In this document: one piece after another, positions 34,904 through 44,293 of the stretch
How positions within the stretch are numbered: position 1 is the first letter of the stretch
Layout: every line of letters starts with the position of its first letter
From: Pseudanabaenaceae cyanobacterium SKYG29
GTDB taxonomy: Bacteria > Cyanobacteriota > Cyanobacteriia > Pseudanabaenales > Pseudanabaenaceae
DNA: 64,000 nucleotides
Reading direction: 5' to 3'
Assembly: GCA_025055675.1 (NCBI GenBank)
Contig: JANWWT010000004.1
Span: forward strand, 124,001 to 188,000
Notes under the pieces: generated by a model
Seen by the model: only the letters and a program-made list of their open reading frames with translations
Database searches by the model: none
What the model was told of the DNA's origin: nothing
Position numbers and translations under genes: made by a program

Positions 34904-34931
34904 ACAACTTTTGCCCAAAAATCCGTCAATT
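34904..34931 (+). promoter_or_regulatory. Shared precursor-gene element, copy 4 (precursor 5)
   Basis: ACAACTTTTGCC then CAAAAATCCGTCAATT, ending 62 nt before the precursor 5 ATG. Confidence 0.65.
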
Positions 34932-34993
34932 GTTTCTGTTGCTTTTAGCTTACTTTGAAGATTGCCCACACAAATTGTTTAGGGGACTGATAT

Positions 34994-35545
34994 ATGACTC
35001 AGCAAGTTAACTCCCTGGAAGAGCTGATGCACTTAGTCAAATCTGACCCTCAGTTCAAGGCTGAATTTGTCAATGACCCCAAAGCTACCCTGACTAAAGT
35101 CGGGTTACCCATTGAGGAAAACTTGGAAGTCAGCGTCGTCGAAGAGCAAGATCATAACCTGTGCTTGGTTATCCCTACTGCTGATGCAGCGGAGGAGGTG
35201 GCAAACGAAGGGGATGTTATTGCCCAACTACTTGCCCGTGCAGCTACAGATGCTAATCTCCGCGCTGAAATGTTGGCTGATCCTAGGGGTGTGATTGCCC
35301 GCGAAACCGGTCTAACTATCCCTGCTGAAACTAATGTCACAGTGCTGGAGCAAACCGCCGATCGGGCTTACTTTGTTATCCCCCGTGCCACTGCAGAAGT
35401 TACCGATCGGGAACTTTCCGCCCAAGAACTAGAGGCTGTTGCTGGTGGACAGTTTCGTTGCCTGCCTTTTCCTCCTAGGACATGGGCTTTCCCGTGTGAC
35501 TTGAAAACTCGTATACGAATTTTCTGTAGGGTAATCCCATTCTAA
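34994..35545 (+). CDS. NHLP-family RiPP precursor 5 (double leader)
   Basis: 183 residues; AGGGGA precedes the ATG. Two NHLP repeats (FKAEFVNDPKATLTKVGL to LCLVIPT, and LRAEMLADPRGVIARETG to AYFVIPR), then DRELSAQELEAVAGG. The 31-residue core starts QFRCLPFPPRTW and ends IFCRVIPF. It has three Cys (core positions 4, 16, 26), four Pro and five Arg, unlike the other cores. Leader conservation with a very different core is typical of precursors feeding one exporter or maturation system. Confidence 0.92.
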   Translation: MTQQVNSLEELMHLVKSDPQFKAEFVNDPKATLTKVGLPIEENLEVSVVEEQDHNLCLVIPTADAAEEVANEGDVIAQLLARAATDANLRAEMLADPRGVIARETGLTIPAETNVTVLEQTADRAYFVIPRATAEVTDRELSAQELEAVAGGQFRCLPFPPRTWAFPCDLKTRIRIFCRVIPF

Positions 35546-35561
35546 GCTTGTTGCGAATAAA

Positions 35562-35605
35562 GCGAGTCTCCCCTATTTGGAAGGCTCGCCCTCGTTGTCT
35601 TTTTC
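35562..35605 (+). terminator. Terminator-like hairpin after precursor 5
   Basis: GCGAG / CTCGC stem (35562-35589) followed by a T-rich tract (GTTGTCTTTTTC). The 217 nt between precursor 5 and smc hold nothing else that I recognise. Confidence 0.6.
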
Positions 35606-35763
35606 TGCTTGCCTCTATTGTACACACGCCGCACCGATTCCTTGTCCCCCAGAGGTACAGATAATTTACTTGGGCAAAAAGGCTTTTCTTTACCTACTGT
35701 TGACTAATCGATCGTTATCATCTATACATTACCCTTGAGTCAGAGCTGGGGGCAGACAAGGGA

Positions 35764-38700
35764 GTGTACATCAAGCAGATAGAGTTGTCGCGGTTTAAGT
35801 CCTTTGGCAACAATACAGTTGTACCACTTTTGCCTGGTTTTACCGTTATTTCTGGTCCTAATGGATCAGGGAAATCCAATATTTTGGATGCTCTTCTATT
35901 TGCCCTGGGTTTGTCTACCTCTAAGGGCATGCGCGCCGATCGTTTACCGGACCTAGTGAATCAACAATATGCTCAGAAGGCTAAAACCGCCGAAACAAAT
36001 GTGACAGTTACCTTTGCCCTCGATGATGACCAGGAGTGGACTGTCGGCCGTAAATTGCGTGTCACCAGTCAAGGAACCTATACTTCCACCTATTACATTA
36101 ATGGTTCTCCCTGTACCCTAGGGGAATTACATCAACAACTAGCTACCATGTGTATTTATCCCGAAGGCTACAATATTGTCCTCCAAGGGGATGTGACAAA
36201 CATTATTTCCATGAATGCCAAGGACAGACGTATGATTATCGATGAGCTGGCGGGGGTAGGGGAATTTGACCGCAAAATTGCTATTGCCAAGGAGAAATTA
36301 GCAGAAGTAAAAGATCAAGAAGATAGATACAGAATTATTGAACAGGAATTGATCGCCGCCCAGACAAGACTACAAAGCGATCGGGAAAAAGCAGAAAAAT
36401 ATCAACAGTTACGCACCCAATTGGAGGAGCTACAAGCCATGGAGGTAGTGCTCCAATACTGTTTGTTGCAGGAACAGCAATCTCTCCACCAGCAAAAAAG
36501 ACAACAACTACAGATGGGAATAGCAGAGAATAATGAAAGGCTGACTCTGTTAACACAGTTACTAGCAGATACAGAAATTAAATTACAGGAACTAAACACT
36601 ATCGTTTCAACTTTAGGTGAAAGAGATTACCTGCAATTGATGACAGAAATTGCCCACCAGGAAGCAGAGCAGAAAAATTGTACTAGACAAATGGAGACTC
36701 TACAACAGCAATACCAACATCTTCTGCAGGAATTTATGTCCCTAGAAACTGCCATAGAAAAGTTAACCCAGCAACAACAGGAGATTAGCCAAGAGCAAAC
36801 AAGCCTCCAAGGTGAACTGATGGCTATGCAAGAGCGCTACAACAAGCAACAGATTATCGCACAAGACAAGAGACAGGAATTACAGCAAATGTCAGCCCAG
36901 GCAGAAAGTTGGTTAAGAGCACAAACACAACTGCGCCAACAGTTGCAGACAATTCAAGGGGAGATTACTCCCCTGCAAGCAGAACAAGTTAAGATAGCAC
37001 AATCTCTTGAACAAGCTCAGCTGTTGCTCGAAACCCATAGAGAAGACTTGAGTAAATTGTCAGACCATGACCCCCACTTCCTTCAGCAACAACTGGATAA
37101 ATATCAACAACAACTAGCTGAAGCGACGAATCTGATACAAACGATCGGGCAATCTTTTAGCAACACCCAAACAGAGCTGAGAACCTGTCAAAATACAGTC
37201 CAGCGTTTACAAGAAGAGCAGAGACAAAAACAAAGGCAACTGGACAAATGGGAAGTACAACAACAAGCTAACCAAGACATCCAGGGCACAAAAGCTACTC
37301 GCTTACTCCTAGAGGCGAACTTGGGGGGTGTGCACGGTTTAGTTGCCCAATTGGGGACTACTGTTACTGAATATCAACTCGCCTTGGCAGTGGCGGCGGG
37401 CGGAAAGTTAGGCTGCATTGTTGTAGATGATGATATTGTTGCTACCCAAGCCATCCAGTTACTAAAAAAACTCAATGGTGGCAGAGCCACATTTCTACCC
37501 CTCAATAAAATGAAGTATGCACCTCTCCTCAGAAATAGTGATGCTGTCAGTTTAGGGGCTATAGATTATGCCTACAATTTAATTACCTTTGACCCCCAAT
37601 ATGCCAATGTTTTTGCCTATGTATTTGGCACTACCCTGGTGTTTGCTTCCCTTGACGCTGCCCGTCGCCATTTAGGACGTTATCGTATGGTTACTCTGGA
37701 GGGCGAACTGTTAGAAACATCGGGGGCAATGACAGGTGGCAGTTCCCCCCCTACACACCTACGTTTTGGGACTTTGACTGGGGGGACAGCGGAGGAGGTA
37801 GAAAAACTACGGCTCAGACTGACAGAAATAGAGCAGATTCTTGCTCACTTGCACCAGCGTATGGCTACCCTAGAAACTAAACTCAATGAGGAGTCCAATG
37901 CTCTGCAACAAGCAAGATTAAATTATCAAGAAGCCCAACTACAATCTCAGCACTATCAGAGGGAGCTGGAACGTCTCTATCAACAACAAAATCACCTAAA
38001 CACCCAAATTAACCAACGCCAACGGGAAATAGCTGAACACAGTGCTGAACTCGATCGCTTATCCCACCTACTCACGACAAAGCAAGAGGAACAATCCAGA
38101 CTGCAAAGGCAACTAGCAGAATTGGAACGATCGGGCCAATACGAGCGAATTTTTCAACTGCAAACATGCCTGCAACGAGAAGAAGAAACTCTACTGGAAT
38201 TAGAACGCCATTGTCGTACCCTGCAACAACAAATTAGTGACCGTGCTCAACAGCTTATACATTTACAGGAAAAACAACAGGAGCTAGAACAAGCTCGAAG
38301 GCAAAATCAGTACAACCAAACAGAGTTAATCAGTCAACAAGATTATTGGCATAGGCAAAATAACCACCTGTTAGATAACCTTAGTCAGCTATACAATCAG
38401 AAACAACAGCTAGAACAAACTCTCAGTCAGCAGAAACACCTTAGAGATGAAACCGATCGGCAACTCCAAGACCTACGCCGCCAATATCAGGAATGCCAGT
38501 GGCAATTAGAAAAACTAGAAGCTGCCCTTGTCGAGTGGCAAACTGAACAAACACAGATTAGCCAACAATTATCTGCCCTACTTCTACCCGACCCCCTGCC
38601 CATTCTACCAGAAAATATAACAATGGAATACATCCAAACTGAACAACGACGACTACAGAAACGCCTACAAGCCCTAGAACCTGTGAATATGAAAGCAATC

Positions 38701-39264
38701 GAGGAATATGATGAGGTAACTAGAAGACGGGAAGACCTCAGCCAGCGGTTGACAACCTTGCAGCAAGAACGGACAGAACTGCTCTTACGCATTGAAAACT
38801 TCACTACTCTTAGGCAGGAAGCTTTTATGACATCCTTCGAGCAAGTCAATGAGAACTTTCAGACTATTTTCGCTGAACTATCGGACGGGGACGGCTATCT
38901 GCAATTAGAAAACCCCCTAGACCCTCTCAGCGGTGGCTTAAATCTTGTTGCCCATCCCAAAGGCAAACCTGTCCGTCACCTAGCGGCAATGTCTGGTGGA
39001 GAGAAGTCCCTCACTGCTCTTAGCTTTATCTTTGCTCTGCAACGCTATCGTCCTTCCCCCTTCTACGCCTTCGATGAAGTGGATATGTTTTTAGATGGAG
39101 CCAATGTGGAAAAATTAGCTCGGATGGTACAGAGACAGGCAAAAACTGCCCAGTTTATTGTGGTCAGTCTCCGTCGTCCCATGATCGAGGCTGCCGATCG
39201 GACGATCGGAGTCACCCAAGCTAAGGGTACACATACCCAGGTAGTAGGGATCAATCTGAAGTAA
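35764..39264 (+). CDS. smc: Chromosome segregation protein SMC
   Basis: 1166 residues from a GTG start with AAGGGA upstream. N-terminal ATPase half: FKSFGNN and GPNGSGKSNILDALLFALG (Walker A). Two very long Gln/Glu/Leu-rich coiled coils (about 165-510 and 660-1000) flank the hinge (about 515-655, with GLVAQLGTTV and GGRATFLPLNKMK). C-terminal half: signature LSGGLNLVAHPKGK, MSGGEKSLTALSFIFALQ and the Walker B-type FYAFDEVDMFLDGAN. It condenses and segregates chromosomes with ScpA/ScpB, which are not here. Confidence 0.97.
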   Translation: MYIKQIELSRFKSFGNNTVVPLLPGFTVISGPNGSGKSNILDALLFALGLSTSKGMRADRLPDLVNQQYAQKAKTAETNVTVTFALDDDQEWTVGRKLRVTSQGTYTSTYYINGSPCTLGELHQQLATMCIYPEGYNIVLQGDVTNIISMNAKDRRMIIDELAGVGEFDRKIAIAKEKLAEVKDQEDRYRIIEQELIAAQTRLQSDREKAEKYQQLRTQLEELQAMEVVLQYCLLQEQQSLHQQKRQQLQMGIAENNERLTLLTQLLADTEIKLQELNTIVSTLGERDYLQLMTEIAHQEAEQKNCTRQMETLQQQYQHLLQEFMSLETAIEKLTQQQQEISQEQTSLQGELMAMQERYNKQQIIAQDKRQELQQMSAQAESWLRAQTQLRQQLQTIQGEITPLQAEQVKIAQSLEQAQLLLETHREDLSKLSDHDPHFLQQQLDKYQQQLAEATNLIQTIGQSFSNTQTELRTCQNTVQRLQEEQRQKQRQLDKWEVQQQANQDIQGTKATRLLLEANLGGVHGLVAQLGTTVTEYQLALAVAAGGKLGCIVVDDDIVATQAIQLLKKLNGGRATFLPLNKMKYAPLLRNSDAVSLGAIDYAYNLITFDPQYANVFAYVFGTTLVFASLDAARRHLGRYRMVTLEGELLETSGAMTGGSSPPTHLRFGTLTGGTAEEVEKLRLRLTEIEQILAHLHQRMATLETKLNEESNALQQARLNYQEAQLQSQHYQRELERLYQQQNHLNTQINQRQREIAEHSAELDRLSHLLTTKQEEQSRLQRQLAELERSGQYERIFQLQTCLQREEETLLELERHCRTLQQQISDRAQQLIHLQEKQQELEQARRQNQYNQTELISQQDYWHRQNNHLLDNLSQLYNQKQQLEQTLSQQKHLRDETDRQLQDLRRQYQECQWQLEKLEAALVEWQTEQTQISQQLSALLLPDPLPILPENITMEYIQTEQRRLQKRLQALEPVNMKAIEEYDEVTRRREDLSQRLTTLQQERTELLLRIENFTTLRQEAFMTSFEQVNENFQTIFAELSDGDGYLQLENPLDPLSGGLNLVAHPKGKPVRHLAAMSGGEKSLTALSFIFALQRYRPSPFYAFDEVDMFLDGANVEKLARMVQRQAKTAQFIVVSLRRPMIEAADRTIGVTQAKGTHTQVVGINLK

Positions 39265-39309
39265 GCACTTGACCTCATGCTAGGACCATGCTAGGATTAC
39301 TGAGCACTA

Positions 39310-39382
<73 letters not shown>

Positions 39383-39386
39383 TAGT

Positions 39387-40016
39387 TTAGAAGACACTGA
39401 CGGGCTGTAGGTGTTTCTCTATCATTTTCTGGACAAGCTGAAGCTTAATCGGTTTGTTCATGAAATCGGTTGCCCCACAAATCCTGGCACGCACGCGGTC
39501 AACTAAACCGTCACTGCTAGTGAGAATAACAATAGGTATGTGTTGCAAGTCCTGTACTCGGCGTAACTGCGCACAAATTTCATAGCCATTGACTATAGGC
39601 ATGTGTAAATCCAGAAAGACAAAGTCAGGCTTAACCTTGAGCAAGGTGGTAACGGCAAGTAAAGGATTGCTGATACGGACGCAAGGTAGCCCTAAATCCG
39701 TGAGTATTTTCTCCATAATCATTCCTTCTACTGGGCTATCTTCAACGTGAGCAATCTTGGGCTTGGCTACAGGGTAAATGACACCTTCTGCCCGCCAGAG
39801 GGTGGCTGTATCATCAGCATCTACCAATAGATATTCGATTTGACACTCCTCATACTTCTCCAGGATGGATGCCAGCAGCTGTTGGGATTGAGCTGATAGG
39901 GAACAGGCTTTCACGTAAATGGTGTTGTTGAAATGAAGTCTACCGTCAGAGAGAATTGTGCCACCTAACTTCTGTAATTGCTCTAGGGAAATAGTACGCA
40001 TAGTAAGATTTGTCAT
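39387..40016 (-). CDS. Response regulator with C-terminal receiver domain
   Basis: 209 residues. An N-terminal region of about 85 residues of unknown type (SLEQLQKLGGTILSDGRLHF and a helix with LLASILEKYEECQIEYLLV) precedes a full receiver domain (about 86-205): AHVEDSP, phosphoacceptor Asp in FVFLDLHMPIVNG, ILTSSDG and the conserved Lys in MNKPI. The layout resembles PatA/CheY-type cyanobacterial regulators with the receiver at the C-terminus. No kinase lies nearby. The weak upstream Shine-Dalgarno leaves the start between residues 1 and 6. Confidence 0.85.
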   Translation of the reverse strand: MTNLTMRTISLEQLQKLGGTILSDGRLHFNNTIYVKACSLSAQSQQLLASILEKYEECQIEYLLVDADDTATLWRAEGVIYPVAKPKIAHVEDSPVEGMIMEKILTDLGLPCVRISNPLLAVTTLLKVKPDFVFLDLHMPIVNGYEICAQLRRVQDLQHIPIVILTSSDGLVDRVRARICGATDFMNKPIKLQLVQKMIEKHLQPVSVF

Positions 40017-40623
40017 AAAGGTCTAGGTTACCTTTGTTACAAGATATTAACACAGATTTTCTCTAAGTGGGGTCATTTTTTAAAATTTTATAAAGTCAAC
40101 CTTAGGGAAACATATCAAAAGGTTTTATTTAATGTATTCTCCATTTTTTGGACTGTAAATCCCTTATCTAATCTGGGTTTCAGCTAGTCAAAGACAGTAA
40201 AAAGGAATATCTATCTCCCACTTACGCTAACTGCTGGTTGCAAATTTAGCCAGTTTTTCCTGATCGCAGTTCTAAATTGTCTCTAGCGGTAGACTAATTT
40301 TCCTAGGTGATTTCAATCTAAGGGTAGAGTTGTAGGTATTCTTACTGTTACACTAAGGGGAATTTTTTGAGTTAGTTATATTCACCCTACTTTTGTTGGG
40401 CAGCCAGTTTAGTGGTAACTTTTCTCTTCTCTTCCTAGAAACTATTGCCTTTGCCTTGGTTAATTGATCATGAAGTATGTCCAAAACTGACAACGTCACA
40501 GAGACGGTATATCGGGAGGCACTACCTGCTGTGGTTACAAAATTTAACAATTACCCCGCTAGAGGCAGTGGGAGAGGCTATCGTAGACTTGACAAGTGCG
40601 GTAGAGCCATTTGGACAGACTAC
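40017..40623. other. Upstream region of narB, partly AT-rich; small overlapping ORF
   Basis: The region upstream of 40445 is AT-rich with no gene. An open frame at 40445-40636 encodes 63 residues ending [20 protein letters not shown], which looks protein-like but has no clear ribosome-binding site or known family. The narB frame is also open back to 40477, adding 49 residues without NarB character. A GTAN8TAC motif lies at 40332-40345. Confidence 0.4.
40332..40345 (+). promoter_or_regulatory. Putative NtcA-binding site upstream of narB
   Basis: GTAGGTATTCTTAC fits the GTA-N8-TAC consensus of NtcA, the global nitrogen regulator that activates nitrate assimilation genes in cyanobacteria. A TATATT hexamer follows at 40377-40382, about 31 nt downstream, which is longer than the usual 20-24 nt, so the site is plausible but not ideal. 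Confidence 0.5.
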
Positions 40624-42738
40624 ATGGAAACAATAACTAAGACGCTTTGCCCATACTGCGGCGTGGGTTGTGGGCTAGAAGTAGTTGCCGGTAACAAAGT
40701 TAGAGGCGATCGGGATCATCTTTCCTCGTTGGGCATGGTATGTGTGAAGGGGGCAACTGTCCTGGAGGCACTTGATAAAGACCGTCTTTTATATCCCCTC
40801 TACCGTCCAAGTTTAGACCAGCCTTTTCGTCGCATCAGTTGGGAAGAGGCTTTTGATCTAATTGTCACAAGAATTAAGCACGTTCTTGCTACCACAGGGG
40901 CGGACAGTATTTGCCTATATGGTTCTGGGCAATGGCAAACAGAGGATTATTATGTTGCCCAAAAGTTAATCAAGGGCTGTTTGGGGACAAATAACTTTGA
41001 CACTAATTCTCGCCTATGTATGTCTAGTGCTGTGGCAGCTTATATGGCTAGTTTTGGCAGCGATGGACCGACCGCTTGCTATGCTGATTTGGAAATTACA
41101 GACTGCGCTTTTCTGATTGGCACCAATACAGCAGAATGTCATCCGATCGTTTTTAATCGTTTGCGCCAACACCACAAGAAGAATCCCCATGTCAAACTAA
41201 TTGTAGTTGATCCCCGTCGCACTGAGACAGCGGCAGTAGCAAATTTACATTTGGCTATTCGTCCAGGTACTGATATTTACTTATTGCACGGGATTGGTCA
41301 TTTGTTGATAGAATGGGGGTCAATTAAGCGGGAATTTATCGATCGTTACACTACAGGTTTTCCTTTGTATCAAGAAGTAGTGAAAAAGTATCATCCCCAA
41401 CTGGTAGCAGACTATTGTGGGATTGCTGTAGGAGACCTTGTACAAGCAGCGCAATGGTGGGCGGAATCCTCAGCCGTACTATCCATGTGGTCGATGGGGA
41501 TCAACCAATCGCGAGAGGGAACAGCCAAAGCCCGTAGTTTGATCAACTTACACCTCCTAACAGGACAAATTGGCAAACCAGGAGCGGGACCCTTTTCCCT
41601 TACGGGACAGCCCAATGCCATGGGAGGCAGAGAAACAGGCGGGCTATCCCACCTCTTACCTGGCTATCGTCAAGTAACTAATCCCAACCACCGCCGCGAG
41701 GTGGAAAACCATTGGCAATTACCACCAGGAAGCATCTCTTCCCAGGTAGGCAGAACCGCCTGGCAGATCATTGAAGGTTTAGAATGGGGGGAAGTACAAC
41801 TCCTATGGATTGCCGCTACTAACCCCCTAGTCAGCTTGCCCCACCTCGATCGGGTAAAAGCTGCCTTAACACGATCGCCTTTTACCATCTATCAAGACTG
41901 CTACTATCCCACAGAGACCAGTGACTATGCCCATTTAGTGCTACCTTGCGCCCAGTGGGGGGAAAAGACAGGCACCATGACCAACTCCGAACGGCGTGTT
42001 ACTCTCTGCCAAGCCTTTCGTGCCCCTGTGGGAGAAGCCAAGCCAGATTGGGAAATCTTTGCTGAAGTAGGTCGGCGCCTGGGGTTTACAAAACAGTTTG
42101 CCTTTCAATCCAGTGCGGAAGTGTATGCTGAGTTTGTGCAGCTCACTAGTGGTCGTACCTGTGATGTAGCGGGGATTAGTCACGATCGGTTACGTCGCCT
42201 GGGAGCGATCCAATGGCCCTGTCCTGAGGGATGTAGCGATGCAGAGGCAGTGGGAGAAAAACGCCTTTATACAGATTATCGATTCCTGACGGAGGATGGG
42301 CGTGCCCACTTTTGCGTAGAAGATGCCTTGGGGGTAGCCGAACCCCCTGACCACGACTATCCGTTTATTTTGACAACGGGCAGACTCTACGGACACTGGC
42401 ATACCCAAACTCGCACAGGTAGAATTGCCAAGATCAACAAGATGCATCCCCATCCCTTTGTGGAAATTAATAACACCGATGCCGAGGCACTAGGAATTAA
42501 AGAGGGCACAATTGTACGCCTAGAATCCCGCCGTGGTTTTGCTCAGTTGCCCGCCAAAGTGACACCCCACATTGCTAGAGGGACAGTTTTTATGCCTATG
42601 CACTGGGGAGCGCTATGGCACCCATCCGCTGAGGTGAATAATTTAACCCATCCCGTTGCCTGTCCCGCTGCCAAACAGCCTGAACTCAAAGCCTGTGCTG
42701 TACGATTGGTAATAGATGTAGGGGGCAGTCAGACCTAG
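40624..42738 (+). CDS. narB: Ferredoxin-dependent assimilatory nitrate reductase
   Basis: 704 residues from the ATG at 40624, chosen because the protein then starts as usual just before the 4Fe-4S motif [14 protein letters not shown] ... MVCVKG (four Cys). The frame is open to 40477. It is a molybdopterin bis-MGD enzyme reducing nitrate to nitrite with ferredoxin. Visible are [63 protein letters not shown] and the C-terminal cofactor-binding domain ([18 protein letters not shown]). narM and ntcB follow on the same strand. nirA and nitrate transporter genes are not in the window. Confidence 0.95.
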   Translation: METITKTLCPYCGVGCGLEVVAGNKVRGDRDHLSSLGMVCVKGATVLEALDKDRLLYPLYRPSLDQPFRRISWEEAFDLIVTRIKHVLATTGADSICLYGSGQWQTEDYYVAQKLIKGCLGTNNFDTNSRLCMSSAVAAYMASFGSDGPTACYADLEITDCAFLIGTNTAECHPIVFNRLRQHHKKNPHVKLIVVDPRRTETAAVANLHLAIRPGTDIYLLHGIGHLLIEWGSIKREFIDRYTTGFPLYQEVVKKYHPQLVADYCGIAVGDLVQAAQWWAESSAVLSMWSMGINQSREGTAKARSLINLHLLTGQIGKPGAGPFSLTGQPNAMGGRETGGLSHLLPGYRQVTNPNHRREVENHWQLPPGSISSQVGRTAWQIIEGLEWGEVQLLWIAATNPLVSLPHLDRVKAALTRSPFTIYQDCYYPTETSDYAHLVLPCAQWGEKTGTMTNSERRVTLCQAFRAPVGEAKPDWEIFAEVGRRLGFTKQFAFQSSAEVYAEFVQLTSGRTCDVAGISHDRLRRLGAIQWPCPEGCSDAEAVGEKRLYTDYRFLTEDGRAHFCVEDALGVAEPPDHDYPFILTTGRLYGHWHTQTRTGRIAKINKMHPHPFVEINNTDAEALGIKEGTIVRLESRRGFAQLPAKVTPHIARGTVFMPMHWGALWHPSAEVNNLTHPVACPAAKQPELKACAVRLVIDVGGSQT

Positions 42739-42820
42739 CTAATTACGACATCCAATCTTGTGTTATGCCCGCGGCAGCTATTAAAATTCTAGCCTTAAAA
42801 CCCAACATTCCCGTTTTATT

Positions 42821-43288
42821 ATGGCACCCTATTTTCAATTTGAAACTGATTTTGTGACCACATTACATTGTATCCCCATGATTGTAAGGTACAAGTTAGA
42901 TTTGTGTGGAATAAAACTGAAACTACAGCACTGGCAAAAGCTGAATCGTGCTCAGAAAGAATGGCTAGTATTCACGCCCTGTGACAATCCTGAGGCAAGG
43001 CACAACTATCGCACACAACTGCAGACATGGGTAATAGAACTCACTGGCACACCCCCCGCAGCTTTGCCTATACCCGATCCCTTACCCTGGGAAGAAGATA
43101 CTATTCCTGAAGTAGTAATTGCCCAATTGCAAAAATTAGGACAACCAGTTTTCTCTGCAGCACAATGGCAACAACTGTCCTCTCTCCAGCGCTTTGCCCT
43201 CATTAAACTAAGCCAACCTAACCACGAAAATCGCAATTTCCTCCCTGCCCTGCGGGAATTTAATCTGCTGTCCCAGGTCAATTCGTAA
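42821..43288 (+). CDS. narM: Nitrate reductase-associated protein NarM
   Basis: 155 residues. It opens with YFQFETDFVTTLHCIPMIVRYKLDLCGIKLKL, close to the conserved N-terminus of cyanobacterial NarM proteins, which are needed for production of active NarB. A conserved WLVFTPCDNPEA segment follows, and the C-terminal half includes LSSLQRFALIKLSQPNHENRNF. It lies 82 nt after narB. The molecular role is thought to be maturation or stability of nitrate reductase. Confidence 0.9.
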   Translation: MAPYFQFETDFVTTLHCIPMIVRYKLDLCGIKLKLQHWQKLNRAQKEWLVFTPCDNPEARHNYRTQLQTWVIELTGTPPAALPIPDPLPWEEDTIPEVVIAQLQKLGQPVFSAAQWQQLSSLQRFALIKLSQPNHENRNFLPALREFNLLSQVNS

Positions 43289-43324
43289 CATGGAACACGA
43301 TCGGATTCCTCGGTCTCCCCTAGT

Positions 43325-43337
43325 CTGGTAATACCAG
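43325..43337 (+). promoter_or_regulatory. Palindrome upstream of ntcB, possible operator
   Basis: CTGGTA-A-TACCAG is a perfect 6-bp inverted repeat with a 1-nt centre, 35 nt before the ntcB start. LysR regulators often bind such sites near their own genes. A G-rich stretch related to the 14276 and 19147 repeats follows at 43344-43357. Confidence 0.4.
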
Positions 43338-43372
43338 CTATCAGAGGGGAGGGGAAGCGGTCATAGTCTTAT

Positions 43373-44293
43373 ATGCGATTTGAACAGATACAAGCCTTTT
43401 TAGCTGTTGTAGAAACAGGGAGCTTTCAGTTAGCAGCCAAACGCTGTGGGTTGACACAGCCGACAATTACTAGACAAATTCAAGCCCTGGAAAATAGTTT
43501 AGGAGTAGAGTTATTACATCGCACCCATAAAGTCAAGCCTACCTTGGCTGGTGAAATCTTCTTGACACGGGCAACTAAAATTTGGCGGGAATGGCAAGCA
43601 GTAATTACTGAACTGCAAGCACTGCAGGCGGGTACCCAGGGAGAACTCTGTATAGCTGCTATTCATTCCGTATGTCGCTCCTTCTTACCCCTATTACTGC
43701 CACAGTTTTATCAAAAATTTCCTACCACCCAACTGCGCATTACTGCCCTCGGTAGCGATCGTGCTCTCAAGGTCCTCAGGGATGGTTTAGTGGATATAGC
43801 GATCGTGATGGCAGAACGTCACTTGTTGAAAGAACCCCATTGGCTAATTCAGCCCCTCTATCGCGAATCTGTCAAGATTTTTATGGCAAATGACCATCCC
43901 CTCAGCCAACGCCCACAATTGACTTGGCAAGAACTAGCTAGTTATCCCCATGTTGTGTTCAAAGATGGTTATGGTATGCGACGGCTAGTGGAACGGGAAT
44001 TTGGTCAGCGTAATCTGAGTTGGCAGGCAGCTTTAGAACTGAACACTCCTGATGCTTTCTTTTCTTTTCTGCGCCATAGTCATATGATAGCGATCTTGCC
44101 TGAATCAGCTATGTGGGAAGTGACAGATGACCCCAATTTTGCTATCAAAGATTTTGTCCCCAGCGAAAGCCCACCCCCCAGGGAAGTGATTGCAATCACC
44201 ACTACCGATCGGCAGACTATTCCCCCCATAGGTTACCTACTTTCTCTCCTACAAACAGCAGACTATGAGTACAGTTTTTCGCGAATTTGTTAA
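43373..44293 (+). CDS. ntcB: LysR-family nitrogen regulator NtcB
   Basis: 306 residues. N-terminal LysR helix-turn-helix (FEQIQAFLAVVETGSFQLAAKRCGLTQPTITRQIQALE) and a C-terminal effector domain with CIAAIHSVCRSFLPLLLPQF, ALGSDRALKVLRDGLVDIAIVM and VVFKDGYGMRRLV. These agree with NtcB, the nitrite-responsive activator of nitrate assimilation operons in cyanobacteria. Position after narB-narM supports this. Its end overlaps the next gene by 29 nt. Confidence 0.88.
   Translation: MRFEQIQAFLAVVETGSFQLAAKRCGLTQPTITRQIQALENSLGVELLHRTHKVKPTLAGEIFLTRATKIWREWQAVITELQALQAGTQGELCIAAIHSVCRSFLPLLLPQFYQKFPTTQLRITALGSDRALKVLRDGLVDIAIVMAERHLLKEPHWLIQPLYRESVKIFMANDHPLSQRPQLTWQELASYPHVVFKDGYGMRRLVEREFGQRNLSWQAALELNTPDAFFSFLRHSHMIAILPESAMWEVTDDPNFAIKDFVPSESPPPREVIAITTTDRQTIPPIGYLLSLLQTADYEYSFSRIC

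Noticed and set aside
32208..35545. Lanthipeptide or cyanobactin cluster
   Set aside because: No LanM/LanKC, YcaO or PatA/PatG-like genes, and cores are not Ser/Thr-rich or azoline-type. Leader type and transporters indicate NHLP/NHLM.
40445..40636. Independent gene overlapping the narB start
   Set aside because: It looks protein-like at its end but lacks a ribosome-binding site and any recognisable family. Kept only as a note in the intergenic entry.
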